The notes beneath the pieces are model-generated. The model worked only from the letters and a program-made list of their open reading frames with translations, was not told where the DNA came from and did not search any database. Both the position numbers and the translations under genes were made by a program. 64,000 nt of DNA from a virus. Location of the stretch: positions 1-64,000 of the IMG/VR virus record IMGVR_UViG_3300007735_001031. The stretch is one strand, 5' to 3'. This document shows positions 28,590 through 37,748 of the stretch, in pieces (positions within the stretch are counted from its first letter, which is position 1; each line of letters starts with the position of its first letter).

Positions 28590-29356
28590 TAATCACCTTT
28601 TTCAGCCTTCTTGGCTGCTCTGATAGCGCGTTGATAACTCTTACGATCTGGATGCTTTAGAATCTCTGGCTTGCTGCCGAGAATAACATTCACAGCCTTC
28701 TCGACTTCCTCATCACTCGCAGGAAGAATAACTTGCGTTAGATCCTTCATGTTCTGCCGACCAGACATGACCCGAGTGTAGCCTTGAGCATCATTGTCGC
28801 GCAACCACTGCTTTTGACCATCAGGGAATTCAGCTTGCATGGTAGCAACAGCCTCATAAAGACCTGGAACGGGAACAGTATTACGGAACTCATTGCGAGC
28901 TTCAGTTGGTTCAGCAAGCGTAGCACAACGAATCAACGAAGAAGCTTCGTTGGTGAAGTAGCTTGGTCTAATCTTTACAAAATCAGTTACCGTGTAATTC
29001 ACAAGCTCATAGCTATGATCGCTATCAGGCATGGAGTTCGAATAAAACATCATGGGACCATAAACGAAAGCGCCCGTAGCCAGCTTGAGATTCTTGATAA
29101 CCTCAGCCACGCCAACCATACCAGCCCATTCCTTTTGGGCTCTATCGTGATCGTCGCGATAAAGCTTTTCGCAAGTGGTCTTGGTGTGATCCGTACCATT
29201 ACAATACGAGCACTTCTTAACCGCTGCTCGCTCAACAACTCTTTGGGCGTAGGTATCGCCGTTTGCCGCAGCCTGCTTCGCAGTCGGGCAGTTATTACGA
29301 TTGTGTCCCTGATTGTAGCAATAACTACAGCGCGGGCTTCTCTTCACCAAACTCAT
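28589..29356 (-). CDS. CCHC zinc-knuckle protein B
   Basis: Two CX2CX4HX4C knuckles (C-S-Y-C-Y-N-Q-G-H and C-S-Y-C-N-G-T-D-H) in the first 55 residues, then a domain paralogous to protein A. ATG 29354-29356 follows GAGGATACAA. Tandem duplicated genes. Confidence 0.72.
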   Translation of the reverse strand: MSLVKRSPRCSYCYNQGHNRNNCPTAKQAAANGDTYAQRVVERAAVKKCSYCNGTDHTKTTCEKLYRDDHDRAQKEWAGMVGVAEVIKNLKLATGAFVYGPMMFYSNSMPDSDHSYELVNYTVTDFVKIRPSYFTNEASSLIRCATLAEPTEARNEFRNTVPVPGLYEAVATMQAEFPDGQKQWLRDNDAQGYTRVMSGRQNMKDLTQVILPASDEEVEKAVNVILGSKPEILKHPDRKSYQRAIRAAKKAEKGD

Positions 29357-29675
29357 TTGTATCCTCTTCGTCTTTGGTTTCTTCAATTAGGTCTTCAACC
29401 AGCATCGCAACATCATCGAAACTATAAACTGAAGTCTCGGTTGGCCAACCATTTTCTGGAAGGGCTGCTAGTGTTTGAAATACATACGGCTCAAACTCTG
29501 GCTGTAGAATGAGCATTACCTTTGGATTCTCCGCCATCATATAGAAGAATCCATCATCATACTTCCATGTGCCATGCTTACCGGCTTTCTCGTTCAAATC
29601 ACGAAGCATCTTGTGCTTCACGTTTGTATGAAAGTCCTTCTGTCGATTTAGAAATTCTTGTAGTGTGTTTAACAT
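29325..29675 (-). CDS. 116-aa acidic hypothetical protein
   Basis: Unrecognised. C-terminus very acidic (E-D-L-I-E-E-T-K-D-E-E-D). Overlaps the zinc-knuckle gene start by 32 bases. AGGAG six bases before ATG. Confidence 0.63.
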   Translation of the reverse strand: MLNTLQEFLNRQKDFHTNVKHKMLRDLNEKAGKHGTWKYDDGFFYMMAENPKVMLILQPEFEPYVFQTLAALPENGWPTETSVYSFDDVAMLVEDLIEETKDEEDTNEFGEEKPAL

Positions 29676-29702
29676 CGTCTGCTCCTGCTGTTCAGTCCCT
29701 AC

Positions 29703-29731
29703 AGCATAGAGCAGAGTTAATTACGTGTCAA
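29703..29731 (-). promoter_or_regulatory. sigma-70 promoter
   Basis: -35 TTGACA (29726-29731), 17-bp spacer with TAATTAACTC, -10 TATGCT (29703-29708). TCTGCTC/GAGCAGA and TGCTGT/ACAGCA form a compound dyad over the -10. Confidence 0.8.
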
Positions 29732-29735
29732 GCGG

Positions 29736-30797
29736 CTAACCAATGTCAGATGGTTTTGGCTCTACAACTCCGGGCTTCTTTTCTCTTTTAACCGGGGCTG
29801 CTTCTGGCTCCAAAGAAGTTAAATCTTCACGAACATCTAGGAAGTTAATAACTGCTTTAAGCACATCCAAAAGCATCGTTACGTCAGCAAGAGCATCATG
29901 CCAGCCCTTATTTTCTACGTCAAATGCCTTGATGATCTTTCCAAGAGATACAGACAATTTGCCTTTATCTGTTGTCATTGCATTAAGAATCTTTGCGTCT
30001 TGCTCTGAAAGTTCTTTTCCGGCCTCTCTATTTGCCTTAAACATTTTTAGAGCTGGTGTTAAGAACTTTCTAAAGATCACAACTGTATCAACAGAAATGT
30101 CGTCTGGTGGTTCTCTACCAATTCTTTGATACATGTTATTTAAAAATCCAACGTCGAATGGAGCGTTTTGAGCTACCAATACTCTATCCGGGTATTTATC
30201 CAAGAACTCTGTAAACGATCTAAGAGCTTCGCCCATTCTCATAAATGGCGCTCCCTCTGGTACTTCTTCCATAGAGATATCTTCTTTGCCGGGCATTTCT
30301 TTTGCCTGTAAGAATGCTTTTCTTCTTGCTTTCTCTGGATCTCTTGAAACTCCATATTGGGTCATAGAGAAAATATCTTCTATGCCTTTGAACTTTGAGG
30401 GCTCTTGTCTAACTCTTTTAACGCCAGGGCGTACTTCTACACCGGCAGCGCGAGCAGCTGCTAGTTTCTCTGCTTTCTTGCCGCGATCCCAATCCATAAA
30501 TCCACGGGTTCTTTGACCTAGTTGGATCTTTACATTAAATTTCTCGAGGATTTCTGGATCTGCGTCCCAATTCTTTACATCAACAGCGATCGCTGCTATT
30601 TGAGTAACTTGGTGAAAATCTTTTTCTGCTGAAAGACCTGTCGTTTCTGTGTCATAGAAGATCCAAGTTTTATTTGATGCTTCTTTCATTAGCTCTCTCA
30701 TTTCTTGGAATGAGGAGCCATATTGTTCATATTCCATTACATCTTCATTAATGGTCTTTTTAAAAGATCTCCAGTTCTCAAATAGTTTCTGATACAT
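29736..30797 (-). CDS. DEDDh exonuclease (DnaQ-like)
   Basis: Motif I F-Y-D-T-E-T-T-G at 47-54, motif II A-P-F-D-V-G-F-L near 215, motif III H-D-A-L-A-D-V near 305: complete DEDDh 3'-5' exonuclease. 353 aa with a long insertion between motifs I and II. The N-terminus M-Y-Q-K-L-F-E-N-W-R-S-F resembles the capsid-targeting candidates. May proofread for the phage DnaE or degrade host DNA. Confidence 0.85.
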   Translation of the reverse strand: MYQKLFENWRSFKKTINEDVMEYEQYGSSFQEMRELMKEASNKTWIFYDTETTGLSAEKDFHQVTQIAAIAVDVKNWDADPEILEKFNVKIQLGQRTRGFMDWDRGKKAEKLAAARAAGVEVRPGVKRVRQEPSKFKGIEDIFSMTQYGVSRDPEKARRKAFLQAKEMPGKEDISMEEVPEGAPFMRMGEALRSFTEFLDKYPDRVLVAQNAPFDVGFLNNMYQRIGREPPDDISVDTVVIFRKFLTPALKMFKANREAGKELSEQDAKILNAMTTDKGKLSVSLGKIIKAFDVENKGWHDALADVTMLLDVLKAVINFLDVREDLTSLEPEAAPVKREKKPGVVEPKPSDIG

Positions 30798-30821
30798 TAA
30801 ATTTCTCCTACTAGTACTAAA

Positions 30822-31340
30822 CTAATTAGTAGGCAGAAGAGCATTCATCGCATTGTGCATCAAAATACCACTGGCTGTTCCTACGTTCAGACTTCTAACA
30901 GAACCTCTCATCCCGATATAAACAAAGTCATCGCAGAGATCGAGGATTTCATTATTCAACCCCTTTGTCTCTTCCCCGAAAATAAATAGAGATCCAGGCT
31001 TGATCTGGTAGTCGGCAACATTGATACAAGGTCTATCAATATTACATTCAATAGCTACAAGCCTATACTCCTTCTTAAGCTCCTTGATATCATCAATTGA
31101 CTTAAGATGAACTACATTTGTGTAATGATGGGTTCCAACTGAGCCTCTGCGATCCCAAGCCTTCTTGCCGAAGTAGAAGAACTTTTCACAGCCGAAAGCA
31201 TTGGCGTTTCTAATAGCCGTTGAAATATTGAAGTCTCCTTCAACATGGCTCATCATACACGCATAAGGAAGCGTGTTAAGTTGAACGTCAGCCTTGATTA
31301 GCTCGGTCGTCCAATTAGCATACTTATTCAGAACGTTCAT
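30822..31340 (-). CDS. SpoU/TrmH-family RNA methyltransferase
   Basis: SPOUT knot motifs: A-I-R-N-A-N-A-F-G, F-I-F-G-E-E-T-K-G-L and S-L-N-V-G-T-A-S-G-I-L. Methylates 2'-OH of tRNA or rRNA in known relatives. 172 aa, normal length. With 14 phage tRNAs nearby, tRNA is a natural target, but that is inference. Confidence 0.85.
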   Translation of the reverse strand: MNVLNKYANWTTELIKADVQLNTLPYACMMSHVEGDFNISTAIRNANAFGCEKFFYFGKKAWDRRGSVGTHHYTNVVHLKSIDDIKELKKEYRLVAIECNIDRPCINVADYQIKPGSLFIFGEETKGLNNEILDLCDDFVYIGMRGSVRSLNVGTASGILMHNAMNALLPTN

Positions 31341-31536
31341 TTAGAGAATCCTTGTAATCAAAGTGTCCATACTTAGAACAATACTTTCCGCAGTATTGAT
31401 CCGAAAATACAATAGGCCATACGCCACCCCCGTAGATGTCCCCCTTAGTAGGGGCGGAGTAGATACATACACCTATCAAACCATTTTCTACATCTTGTTT
31501 AAAGTAGATACAATTTTCACAACTAATCTTAGTCAT
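31324..31536 (-). CDS. 70-aa Cys-rich protein
   Basis: C-x-x-C (C-E-N-C-I-Y-F) at the start, then single Cys near 24 and C-G-K-Y-C: four to five ligands typical of small zinc/iron proteins in phages. Unrecognised. Confidence 0.62.
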   Translation of the reverse strand: MTKISCENCIYFKQDVENGLIGVCIYSAPTKGDIYGGGVWPIVFSDQYCGKYCSKYGHFDYKDSLNERSE

Positions 31537-31772
31537 AAAACCTCGAGATCACTTAATTCGTCCAGAGAAAACCAAGCCGACACCGGCTTATCACTAGGGT
31601 CAGTGTAGCTGACCTCAATGTTCTTGTCAAACAGGACAGAAGAGACAATACCTTCGACAATCATATCTCTTTGAAAGACACCATAAGCTGTTTTATATGG
31701 AACATCACTCTTTTTTACTCTTACGAAGTCCCCCTGCTTTGGCAGGTTTAATTGCTTTTGGCTTTTTTGCAT
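31533..31772 (-). CDS. 79-aa small-barrel protein
   Basis: Start ATG 31770-31772 with GAGGTTAAGA upstream; the longer frame overlaps another gene. P-K-Q-G-D-F-V-R-V-K is an SH3-like opening. Unrecognised. Confidence 0.58.
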   Translation of the reverse strand: MQKSQKQLNLPKQGDFVRVKKSDVPYKTAYGVFQRDMIVEGIVSSVLFDKNIEVSYTDPSDKPVSAWFSLDELSDLEVL

Positions 31773-32142
31773 TCTTAACCTCGTTTTTATCTTTAACAAG
31801 GACTTTGGTTGTGCATTTAGCATTACACTTGTTATAAGTTGTTGGGAAATCAATTGTCTTTTGTACCCACTCAATCATAGCTTCCTCGGTAGGGAATGAT
31901 CCTGAGTAGATAACAGTTTCAGTAGATTTCTTATGATTATAACCCGTGCTTGCTGTATGCCAGTCCTTAAAAATTGGATCCAGGACTTTAGTATAGAGTC
32001 CTCTTTTAATTCCATCAACCTGGAACCTGTATTCTATTTCTTCTTTTCTTCTGTGATAAATCCAAATTACGCCGTGCATATTATACAAGAGGGGAGTGTT
32101 ATCTCCCCTCCCTCCTAACTCTAAGTATGTAGGATTTTTCAT
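31705..32142 (-). CDS. 145-aa hypothetical protein with basic tail
   Basis: Starts at the TAATG overlap with Hsp20. Central domain strand-rich, with Cys pair (C-N-A-K-C); last 35 residues Lys/Ala/Pro-rich. A GGGGAG/CTCCCC hairpin lies inside the 5' coding region near 32100. Confidence 0.6.
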   Translation of the reverse strand: MKNPTYLELGGRGDNTPLLYNMHGVIWIYHRRKEEIEYRFQVDGIKRGLYTKVLDPIFKDWHTASTGYNHKKSTETVIYSGSFPTEEAMIEWVQKTIDFPTTYNKCNAKCTTKVLVKDKNEVKNAKKPKAIKPAKAGGLRKSKKE

Positions 32143-32507
32143 TAGTTCACAAGGATGGTCTTCACTTTTAGAACTGGTGGCTTAACCTTTGGAACTGAGA
32201 CAGTAAGAATACCGTCAACATAGTCGGCTTTAATGTTGTCGAAATCAACATTTAGAACCTTCCAAGCTCTATCAAAAGATCCGGCGTATGGATTCTTTTT
32301 CTCCGGCTGATATGAAAGAATCAGAACTCCATTTTCTTTTACAGAAACCTTGATATCTTCTTTCTTGGCTCCTGGAAGCGGAATAGTTGCAAGATAATGG
32401 TCTCCCTTGTCTACCAAATGATAAGTAGAGACATCGTGTCTATCATAGGAACCAAAAGAGCCATTCATAATTTCATCGAAAAGCTTTGAATTGTAATTAT
32501 ACCACAT
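32142..32507 (-). CDS. small heat-shock protein Hsp20
   Basis: Alpha-crystallin domain with L-P-G-A-K-K-E-D-I-K-V and the end motif D-G-I-L-T-V-S-V-P. 121 aa, short N- and C-terminal arms. ATP-independent holdase; T4-like and cyanophages also carry Hsp20. ATG 32505-32507 is set by GGAGG eight bases upstream. Confidence 0.87.
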   Translation of the reverse strand: MWYNYNSKLFDEIMNGSFGSYDRHDVSTYHLVDKGDHYLATIPLPGAKKEDIKVSVKENGVLILSYQPEKKNPYAGSFDRAWKVLNVDFDNIKADYVDGILTVSVPKVKPPVLKVKTILVN

Positions 32508-32555
32508 TCTATTTCCTCCATGCATATACCCCCAGTAGGGGGGTAGTAGTAGTCT

Positions 32556-32584
32556 ATACTAATCCGGCCCTAGCAGTCTGTCAA
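32556..32584 (-). promoter_or_regulatory. sigma-70 promoter for hsp20
   Basis: -35 TTGACA (32579-32584), 17-bp spacer, weaker -10 TAGTAT (32556-32561). The leader contains an ACCCCC/GGGGGT hairpin (about 32527-32543) just before the ribosome site. Confidence 0.7.
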
Positions 32585-33315
32585 GTCTCATCAGGAAATT
32601 TTCCTATATAACCAGCATTTCTATAAAATTTCTTAAACATTTCAAGTTTTACATTAATTTTTGGATATGATTTTAATGTTTTCATCAATTCAGTTCTAAT
32701 AAATAAAGTTTCAGCGTAAGTATTGAAATCGTTTTCTTCATTTGTTTTTCCATAGTTATACATAAACCCATCAGAATTAATAGAATTATCGCTTGTGTAT
32801 GCAAAATAAAAATCTGTTAAACAATGATCATTAAATTCACTGGAGAAGTCGTATTTACTGCGAGAAATAGCTTTCCATTTTAAAATTAATTCGTATTGGT
32901 TTGCTTTAAAAACATCACTAGAGAACTCATGATGAAGAATTCTCAGATAAACTTCTGTGAGATCACCACTATAATTATCTAAACAAACAAATATCATCCT
33001 ACCATCACTAAGACCCCCTATATCAATTCCATTCTTTTTTAAGTTTTCAACCAATACAATCTGATCAATATGTTTTCTTAAAAAGCTGGTATCATAAGAT
33101 GATATGAATTTTTTTAAGTAAGGAAAAAATATATCTAACTTATTTTTAGAGGCCCTTGTTCCATAAATATTTGATGCATATTCGCGAGTTTTATTTGGAT
33201 TGCATGATACTTTAATTCCTGATTCGGCTGAGTAAAGATCAATTTCTCTAGTACATTCATAAGCAAAAACATTCGCGGGCAATAGTAAAAGTAAAAATAG
33301 AATAATTCTAAACAT
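32581..33315 (-). CDS. exported metallopeptidase-like protein
   Basis: Clear signal peptide (residues 1-18, ending V-F-A). H-H-E-F-S-S near residue 128 resembles the H-H-E-F motif of a zinc-binding peptidase family, and a late Y-A-E-T segment may give the third ligand. Exported, 244 aa. Peptidase activity is inferred from the motif only. Confidence 0.6.
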   Translation of the reverse strand: MFRIILFLLLLLPANVFAYECTREIDLYSAESGIKVSCNPNKTREYASNIYGTRASKNKLDIFFPYLKKFISSYDTSFLRKHIDQIVLVENLKKNGIDIGGLSDGRMIFVCLDNYSGDLTEVYLRILHHEFSSDVFKANQYELILKWKAISRSKYDFSSEFNDHCLTDFYFAYTSDNSINSDGFMYNYGKTNEENDFNTYAETLFIRTELMKTLKSYPKINVKLEMFKKFYRNAGYIGKFPDET

Positions 33316-33671
33316 TATTTTCCTTTAAAATAAAATTGAACATAGATAATACAGATAACTAAAAGGGAAGTTATTATATTTCTATGTGTAAAAAATGGCT
33401 CATTAAAAAATATCTTTGATAGAGTATACATAGCCGGAAAAGAAGCGGCAAACATAATCCATCTTATCTGCCAAATGCTATGGGTTTCTTCAAATATATA
33501 TCTTGACGCCAGCCAAAATAATATGTTTGAAGGAATGCCAAAAAGAATGATTGCGTATAATGGACTGCTTTTCCATGACTCCCATAGAAACTGAGAGTTG
33601 CCGCCGAACCATGCTACACTGTGTCCTAGGATAGCTAGAAGGCAGCCTAGAAATAGTAGAGTATGATTCAT
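33315..33671 (-). CDS. 118-aa four-helix membrane protein
   Basis: Four hydrophobic segments (about 5-20, 36-55, 66-85, 95-113). N-terminal G-H-S-V-A-W-F-G-G-N-S-Q-F motif is shared by a common family of phage membrane proteins of unknown role. Confidence 0.68.
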   Translation of the reverse strand: MNHTLLFLGCLLAILGHSVAWFGGNSQFLWESWKSSPLYAIILFGIPSNILFWLASRYIFEETHSIWQIRWIMFAASFPAMYTLSKIFFNEPFFTHRNIITSLLVICIIYVQFYFKGK

Positions 33672-33997
33672 TAGTGAATACTTAGGCTAAAATTTGAAAC
33701 ACTTGTAAATAGTTTTTCGGCCTTATAGGTACTATTTTTGTATTCGTTAATTTTCTGCATAGTATCTTTAGTAATTAAGAAAGTATTTCCTTCTAATTCT
33801 AATATCTTTTCTATTTCTAGAAGATATTGACCAAGCCAAAAATAATACATATTCAAAGAAGTGAAAGAATAGAAATCATCGTGATTATAGTTTACAACTT
33901 CTTTCATGATTAATCTGACCTGGAGCATTAAATTCAGAGTTTTTTGTCTGGCATCCGCCAAAGCATCTCTCTGTATTTTAAACTTTGTGGTTTTCAT
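33671..33997 (-). CDS. 108-aa helical hypothetical protein
   Basis: All-helical by pattern. Abuts neighbours on both sides with start/stop overlaps. Unrecognised. Confidence 0.62.
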   Translation of the reverse strand: MKTTKFKIQRDALADARQKTLNLMLQVRLIMKEVVNYNHDDFYSFTSLNMYYFWLGQYLLEIEKILELEGNTFLITKDTMQKINEYKNSTYKAEKLFTSVSNFSLSIH

Positions 33998-34386
33998 TTA
34001 ACTTCAATAGATTGTTGCATTTCTTTTAATGATTTAATTGCTTCCATGAGATTGGATAATTTATCTGAGGCCGATGCTGTTTCAACTTTTTTCTCGACAG
34101 GTTTTTCTTTGGGTTCTTCTTGTTGCGGGGTTAAAGCTACGACATAAGCCTGTGTATTGTTTTTGAGATTACCAAGCATAGCATTGATAACTTTGATTAA
34201 TTGTTCAGATTGCTCGATTGCGGATAGCGTTTCCTCTATATTTCTATTTTTACAAGCAACAGAGGCGGCTTTAATCTCACACACTAAATCATTTGAAATA
34301 GATGCAAGTTCTTCCGCATCAAGATGGATTCTATCCATCAAAGTCTCTTTTTTAACAAGAGTTGAATAATAAGCTAAAGTTGACAT
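33994..34386 (-). CDS. 130-aa helical hypothetical protein
   Basis: Helical with a Pro/Glu linker (P-Q-Q-E-E-P-K-E-K-P) then a short amphipathic helix. Its start overlaps the GroEL stop, so it may be coupled to chaperonin translation. Unrecognised. Confidence 0.62.
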   Translation of the reverse strand: MSTLAYYSTLVKKETLMDRIHLDAEELASISNDLVCEIKAASVACKNRNIEETLSAIEQSEQLIKVINAMLGNLKNNTQAYVVALTPQQEEPKEKPVEKKVETASASDKLSNLMEAIKSLKEMQQSIEVK

Positions 34387-35957
34387 TATACCTCCACGAT
34401 TGCGTTATTTGTTGTAATCAACGTTGATACAACTGAAATAGAATTCTTTATGGCAGAGGTTGTAACTTTCACAGGGTCAATCACGCCTGCCTTGTACAAG
34501 TCTACCACCGTGCGCGTCTTGGTGTCAAGGCCGAGTCCGTCCTTTGACTTGATAACCTTTTCAGAGAGAATTTGTGCCGGAAGGTCAAGATTCTCACAGA
34601 TCTTTTCAAACGGAGCCGATAACGACTTGATAACAACATTGTAGCCGACAGCTTGATCCTCGGTTAGATCCTTTGGGACTCTAATAGCCTTAGAAGCCTT
34701 TAGAAGAGTTGTGCCGCCACCTGGGTGGGTTCCGGCCATTTGCGCTGATTTAACAGCCTCCAAGGCGTCCTCAATACGGTGTTTCTTTTCTACGACTTCT
34801 ACCTCACTTGAACCACCAACACGAATGGTTACAACACCACTGGCAAGTCTTGTAATTCTATCTTGGATTCTCTTACATTCTTCTAAGTCAGCAGTCTCTT
34901 TGATAAGTTCTTTAAGTTCTTCAGATCTTTTATCTATCTCTTCCGCCGATCCCTTGCCTCCGATAATCGCCGTTTGAGTCTTTCCAACTTCCACCGCTTT
35001 ACAACGGCCAAAATCTGCAAGCGTAAATTGGGAAAAATCCAAACCAGAGTCTCTAGTAAAAAACCTACCATTAGTAGCGACAGCAAGATCAGCCAAAACA
35101 TTTCTTCTTTCTTCTCCGTAGTAAGGGGCTTTCACGGCAACAATCTTCATGGAATTACGAAGAGCATTCATAATCAAAGCAGCTAATAGTTGTCCTTCAA
35201 CATCATCAGCAACAATAATTAAAGGTTTCTTTTCTCTAGCCGCAAGTTCTAAAACAGGCATGATTGGTTCTACATGCTCTAACTTCCAGTCAGTAATAAA
35301 CAAGAGACAATCATTATGCTTGGCTACTTTTCTCATTTCGTCAGTGATAAACTGAGAAGAGAGGTAGCCAGACTCAAAGATAAAGCCTTCGGTTAAGTCC
35401 AGTTCTGTTTCGTAGGACTTGGAATCCTCAATTGTGATCGCTCCATTCTTACCCGCCAGATCAACGGCTTTGGCGATTAGCTTACCAATAACTTTATCAT
35501 TATTGGAAGATACGGTTGCGATATTCTCAATATCTTCAATTGAGTTAATTGACTTTGACTTAGAATTGATAAAGGCGATTACATCGTCCTTTGCCTTTTC
35601 CATACCCCTTCTCATTTCAGTTGGAGAAATGCCGGATGAAAGATACTTCTGTGATTCCTTTAACATACGATACGCTAGGAGGGTGCTAGTAGTGGTCCCA
35701 TCCCCTGCTTCGTGTGCTGTAAGCATGGATACTTGCTTGAGAATCTGTGCTCCAGCATTCTCAAACGGATCTTCAAAATCAACAAAGCGAGCAACAGTTA
35801 CGCCGTCCTTTGTAATGATTGGTCTTTTATCTTTTTGTTGTAAGATTACATTTCTTCCACCAGGTCCAAGTGTGGAAGAAACAAGATTAGATAGTTTTTC
35901 TACGCCTAACAGGATCTTTTCCTGTAATTGTTTGTTGCCCTCGTAAGCCTTTCCCAT
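34386..35957 (-). CDS. groL: phage GroEL-type chaperonin
   Basis: Group I chaperonin: S-S-T-L-G-P-G-G-R-N-V near the N-terminus, G-D-G-T-T-T (catalytic Asp) near 86-91, apical domain E-D-S-K-S-Y, and H-P-G-G-G-T-T with the second catalytic Asp in I-E-D-A-L. 523 aa versus ~548 in bacteria; no GGM tail. Phage chaperonins in jumbo phages fold virion proteins. ATG overlaps the DUF192 gene end, with GAGG six bases upstream. Confidence 0.93.
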   Translation of the reverse strand: MGKAYEGNKQLQEKILLGVEKLSNLVSSTLGPGGRNVILQQKDKRPIITKDGVTVARFVDFEDPFENAGAQILKQVSMLTAHEAGDGTTTSTLLAYRMLKESQKYLSSGISPTEMRRGMEKAKDDVIAFINSKSKSINSIEDIENIATVSSNNDKVIGKLIAKAVDLAGKNGAITIEDSKSYETELDLTEGFIFESGYLSSQFITDEMRKVAKHNDCLLFITDWKLEHVEPIMPVLELAAREKKPLIIVADDVEGQLLAALIMNALRNSMKIVAVKAPYYGEERRNVLADLAVATNGRFFTRDSGLDFSQFTLADFGRCKAVEVGKTQTAIIGGKGSAEEIDKRSEELKELIKETADLEECKRIQDRITRLASGVVTIRVGGSSEVEVVEKKHRIEDALEAVKSAQMAGTHPGGGTTLLKASKAIRVPKDLTEDQAVGYNVVIKSLSAPFEKICENLDLPAQILSEKVIKSKDGLGLDTKTRTVVDLYKAGVIDPVKVTTSAIKNSISVVSTLITTNNAIVEV

Positions 35958-36417
35958 TCATAGCCTCATTTATATATTTGATTAGTTGTTCTTGTAGTTG
36001 AATCTTGTCTCTATGTGAACGCGCAAGGTCAAGTGTATCAAAGAATTTCATTTTCGTCAAGCTGCCTTCTTCAATATCATTCACCAAGTCGTTTCCAGCA
36101 ACTTCCAAAACAAACTTACATGGGGCTTTAGGAGCATACGGTCCATTAGTTAAAGGCTGAACGTTTGGTAGATAATCTACAATCTGTCCGTGCTTACTGA
36201 TAAAAACCATATCCAAAGGAACATATGTATCCTTCATTTGAAAGGGGTGCTTATCTTCCTTGGGCATATCGAATAACATTCCGAAACCGTCGTCAAGTTT
36301 GTGTCTCTTTGAAAGACCTTTATATCTAGCCGCGTCATCCATAGCGACTTCAACTACATAATGTTTATCCCCAATACTAATCATACCAAATGGTTTTGTC
36401 AAGATCTTTTTTTTCAT
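35887..36417 (-). CDS. DUF192 protein
   Basis: M-D-D-A-A-R-Y-K-G-L-S-x-R, M-L-F-D-M-P, F-Q-M-K-D-T-Y-V-P-L-D-M-V-F-I: complete DUF192 pattern (residues 15-125), then a helical extension of 50 residues. The family occurs widely in bacteria and phages without known function. Confidence 0.85.
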   Translation of the reverse strand: MKKKILTKPFGMISIGDKHYVVEVAMDDAARYKGLSKRHKLDDGFGMLFDMPKEDKHPFQMKDTYVPLDMVFISKHGQIVDYLPNVQPLTNGPYAPKAPCKFVLEVAGNDLVNDIEEGSLTKMKFFDTLDLARSHRDKIQLQEQLIKYINEAMNGKGLRGQQTITGKDPVRRRKTI

Positions 36418-37658
36418 GGTTGTTCTTCTTTTATAAAATACTGATCAAATTTAACAGTGGTCTCAGATAAATTATTCACTGTTTGATATCCCGTACTTTG
36501 ATCTCTGGTTGAGAAAAATTTATTCATTGTTTGCACAGATGTTTTTAATAAATTTAATACCTCAAACATTTTGCCAGATAAAGTCCTTCTATAATTTTCT
36601 ATGACTTTATTTAAAACTTCATCTCTTAAATCTAACTCTCCAGTAAAATATGAAGCTTCTGATGGTTTCGTTCTATCGGCATAGACCTTACTCATGAAAG
36701 CTGCGTTTAATGAATATTGTGTAGGGATAGTAAATTCTTCTTTCCCTGGTATAATTTCTCTGTATTTTTCTATAAATTTTAATGCTTGATATCTTCTTAA
36801 TAAATATTCTGGACTTTGATCTTGTATTTTGTCTAAACTAGGTATAAAAATTTGATTTGTATTTGGATCAAACATATCCTGAAGATTTTTAATAAACCTT
36901 TGAAAAGTATCTGCAGATCCTCTAAAATTTGCTGGTGGTATATAAGCTCTAAATTCTTCTTTAAAATTTTTTAATTCCAATTTCTCCAGGAACCCTTTGA
37001 GATTTAATTCAAAAGTAAAGAATCTATATATTCCCGGCGTTCTATCTTTTAAAATAATAATATAAAAATAATTTGGGGATTCTTGATAATATTCTATCAG
37101 TTGAGTAAAACTTCCTCCGACCTTTGGATCTTTTGATCTTGGATTATCTGGATCTCTTGCCGATAGTGTTTTTAATTGTACGCCACCTTTAAATACTTTT
37201 TGTGATTCAATATCAACAGCGCCATTGTTTGCCTCATTGGATCCGTCTATTAATTGTGCCATAATTGTTTCAGCTTGAAATCCCGCAACTGATTCGTCTG
37301 TATTTAAAAGATTTTCTCTTATTTCTTGTATCAACAAAAAAGACGAGAAAGCTCTTTTAATATTTCCTGCTCTAATTATTTTTTCTGGTCTCAACAGAAA
37401 ATCATTTACTTTATCAATTCTCTGGTAAAGAAATGGGGAATTTCCTTTAATGTTCTTTAATAGTTCTGTGTATTCTGTATAGGCTGCCGTCTTTTTTTGT
37501 TTTCCTTCGATTTCTCCTTTGCCTGCCTCAATATCAAGAGGGCTTGGAACAAATATTTTTGGAACATCCTCATTTAGTTTATTCTCAATCAATTTAATAA
37601 GAAGTTCATTTCCTTTCTTTGGAGCATAATAGTTGTCAAGCAGTTCTTCAAGATTCAT
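36414..37658 (-). CDS. 414-aa protein with possible PD-(D/E)xK core
   Basis: F-Q-A-E-T-I-M-A-Q-L near 126, then G-A-V-D-I-E...G-V-Q-L-K-T-L near 145-165: Glu, Asp and Q-x-K at the spacing of a restriction-like nuclease fold. N- and C-terminal parts unrecognised. Head-completion or DNA-end nuclease roles are possible guesses. Confidence 0.55.
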   Translation of the reverse strand: MNLEELLDNYYAPKKGNELLIKLIENKLNEDVPKIFVPSPLDIEAGKGEIEGKQKKTAAYTEYTELLKNIKGNSPFLYQRIDKVNDFLLRPEKIIRAGNIKRAFSSFLLIQEIRENLLNTDESVAGFQAETIMAQLIDGSNEANNGAVDIESQKVFKGGVQLKTLSARDPDNPRSKDPKVGGSFTQLIEYYQESPNYFYIIILKDRTPGIYRFFTFELNLKGFLEKLELKNFKEEFRAYIPPANFRGSADTFQRFIKNLQDMFDPNTNQIFIPSLDKIQDQSPEYLLRRYQALKFIEKYREIIPGKEEFTIPTQYSLNAAFMSKVYADRTKPSEASYFTGELDLRDEVLNKVIENYRRTLSGKMFEVLNLLKTSVQTMNKFFSTRDQSTGYQTVNNLSETTVKFDQYFIKEEQP

Positions 37659-37694
37659 TGGAATACCTCTGGAGTAATTAGGTTCTTAACAACA

Positions 37695-37724
37695 ACAAAG
37701 CCCAGTTTTTAGGCTGGGCTTTGT
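37695..37724 (-). terminator. intrinsic terminator
   Basis: Perfect 11-bp stem ACAAAGCCCAG/CTGGGCTTTGT with an 8-base loop, followed leftward by TGTTGTTGTT. Lies just after the stop of the 37749 gene. Confidence 0.75.
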
Positions 37725-37748
37725 CTGATTTCTAGGATTTAGGATAAC

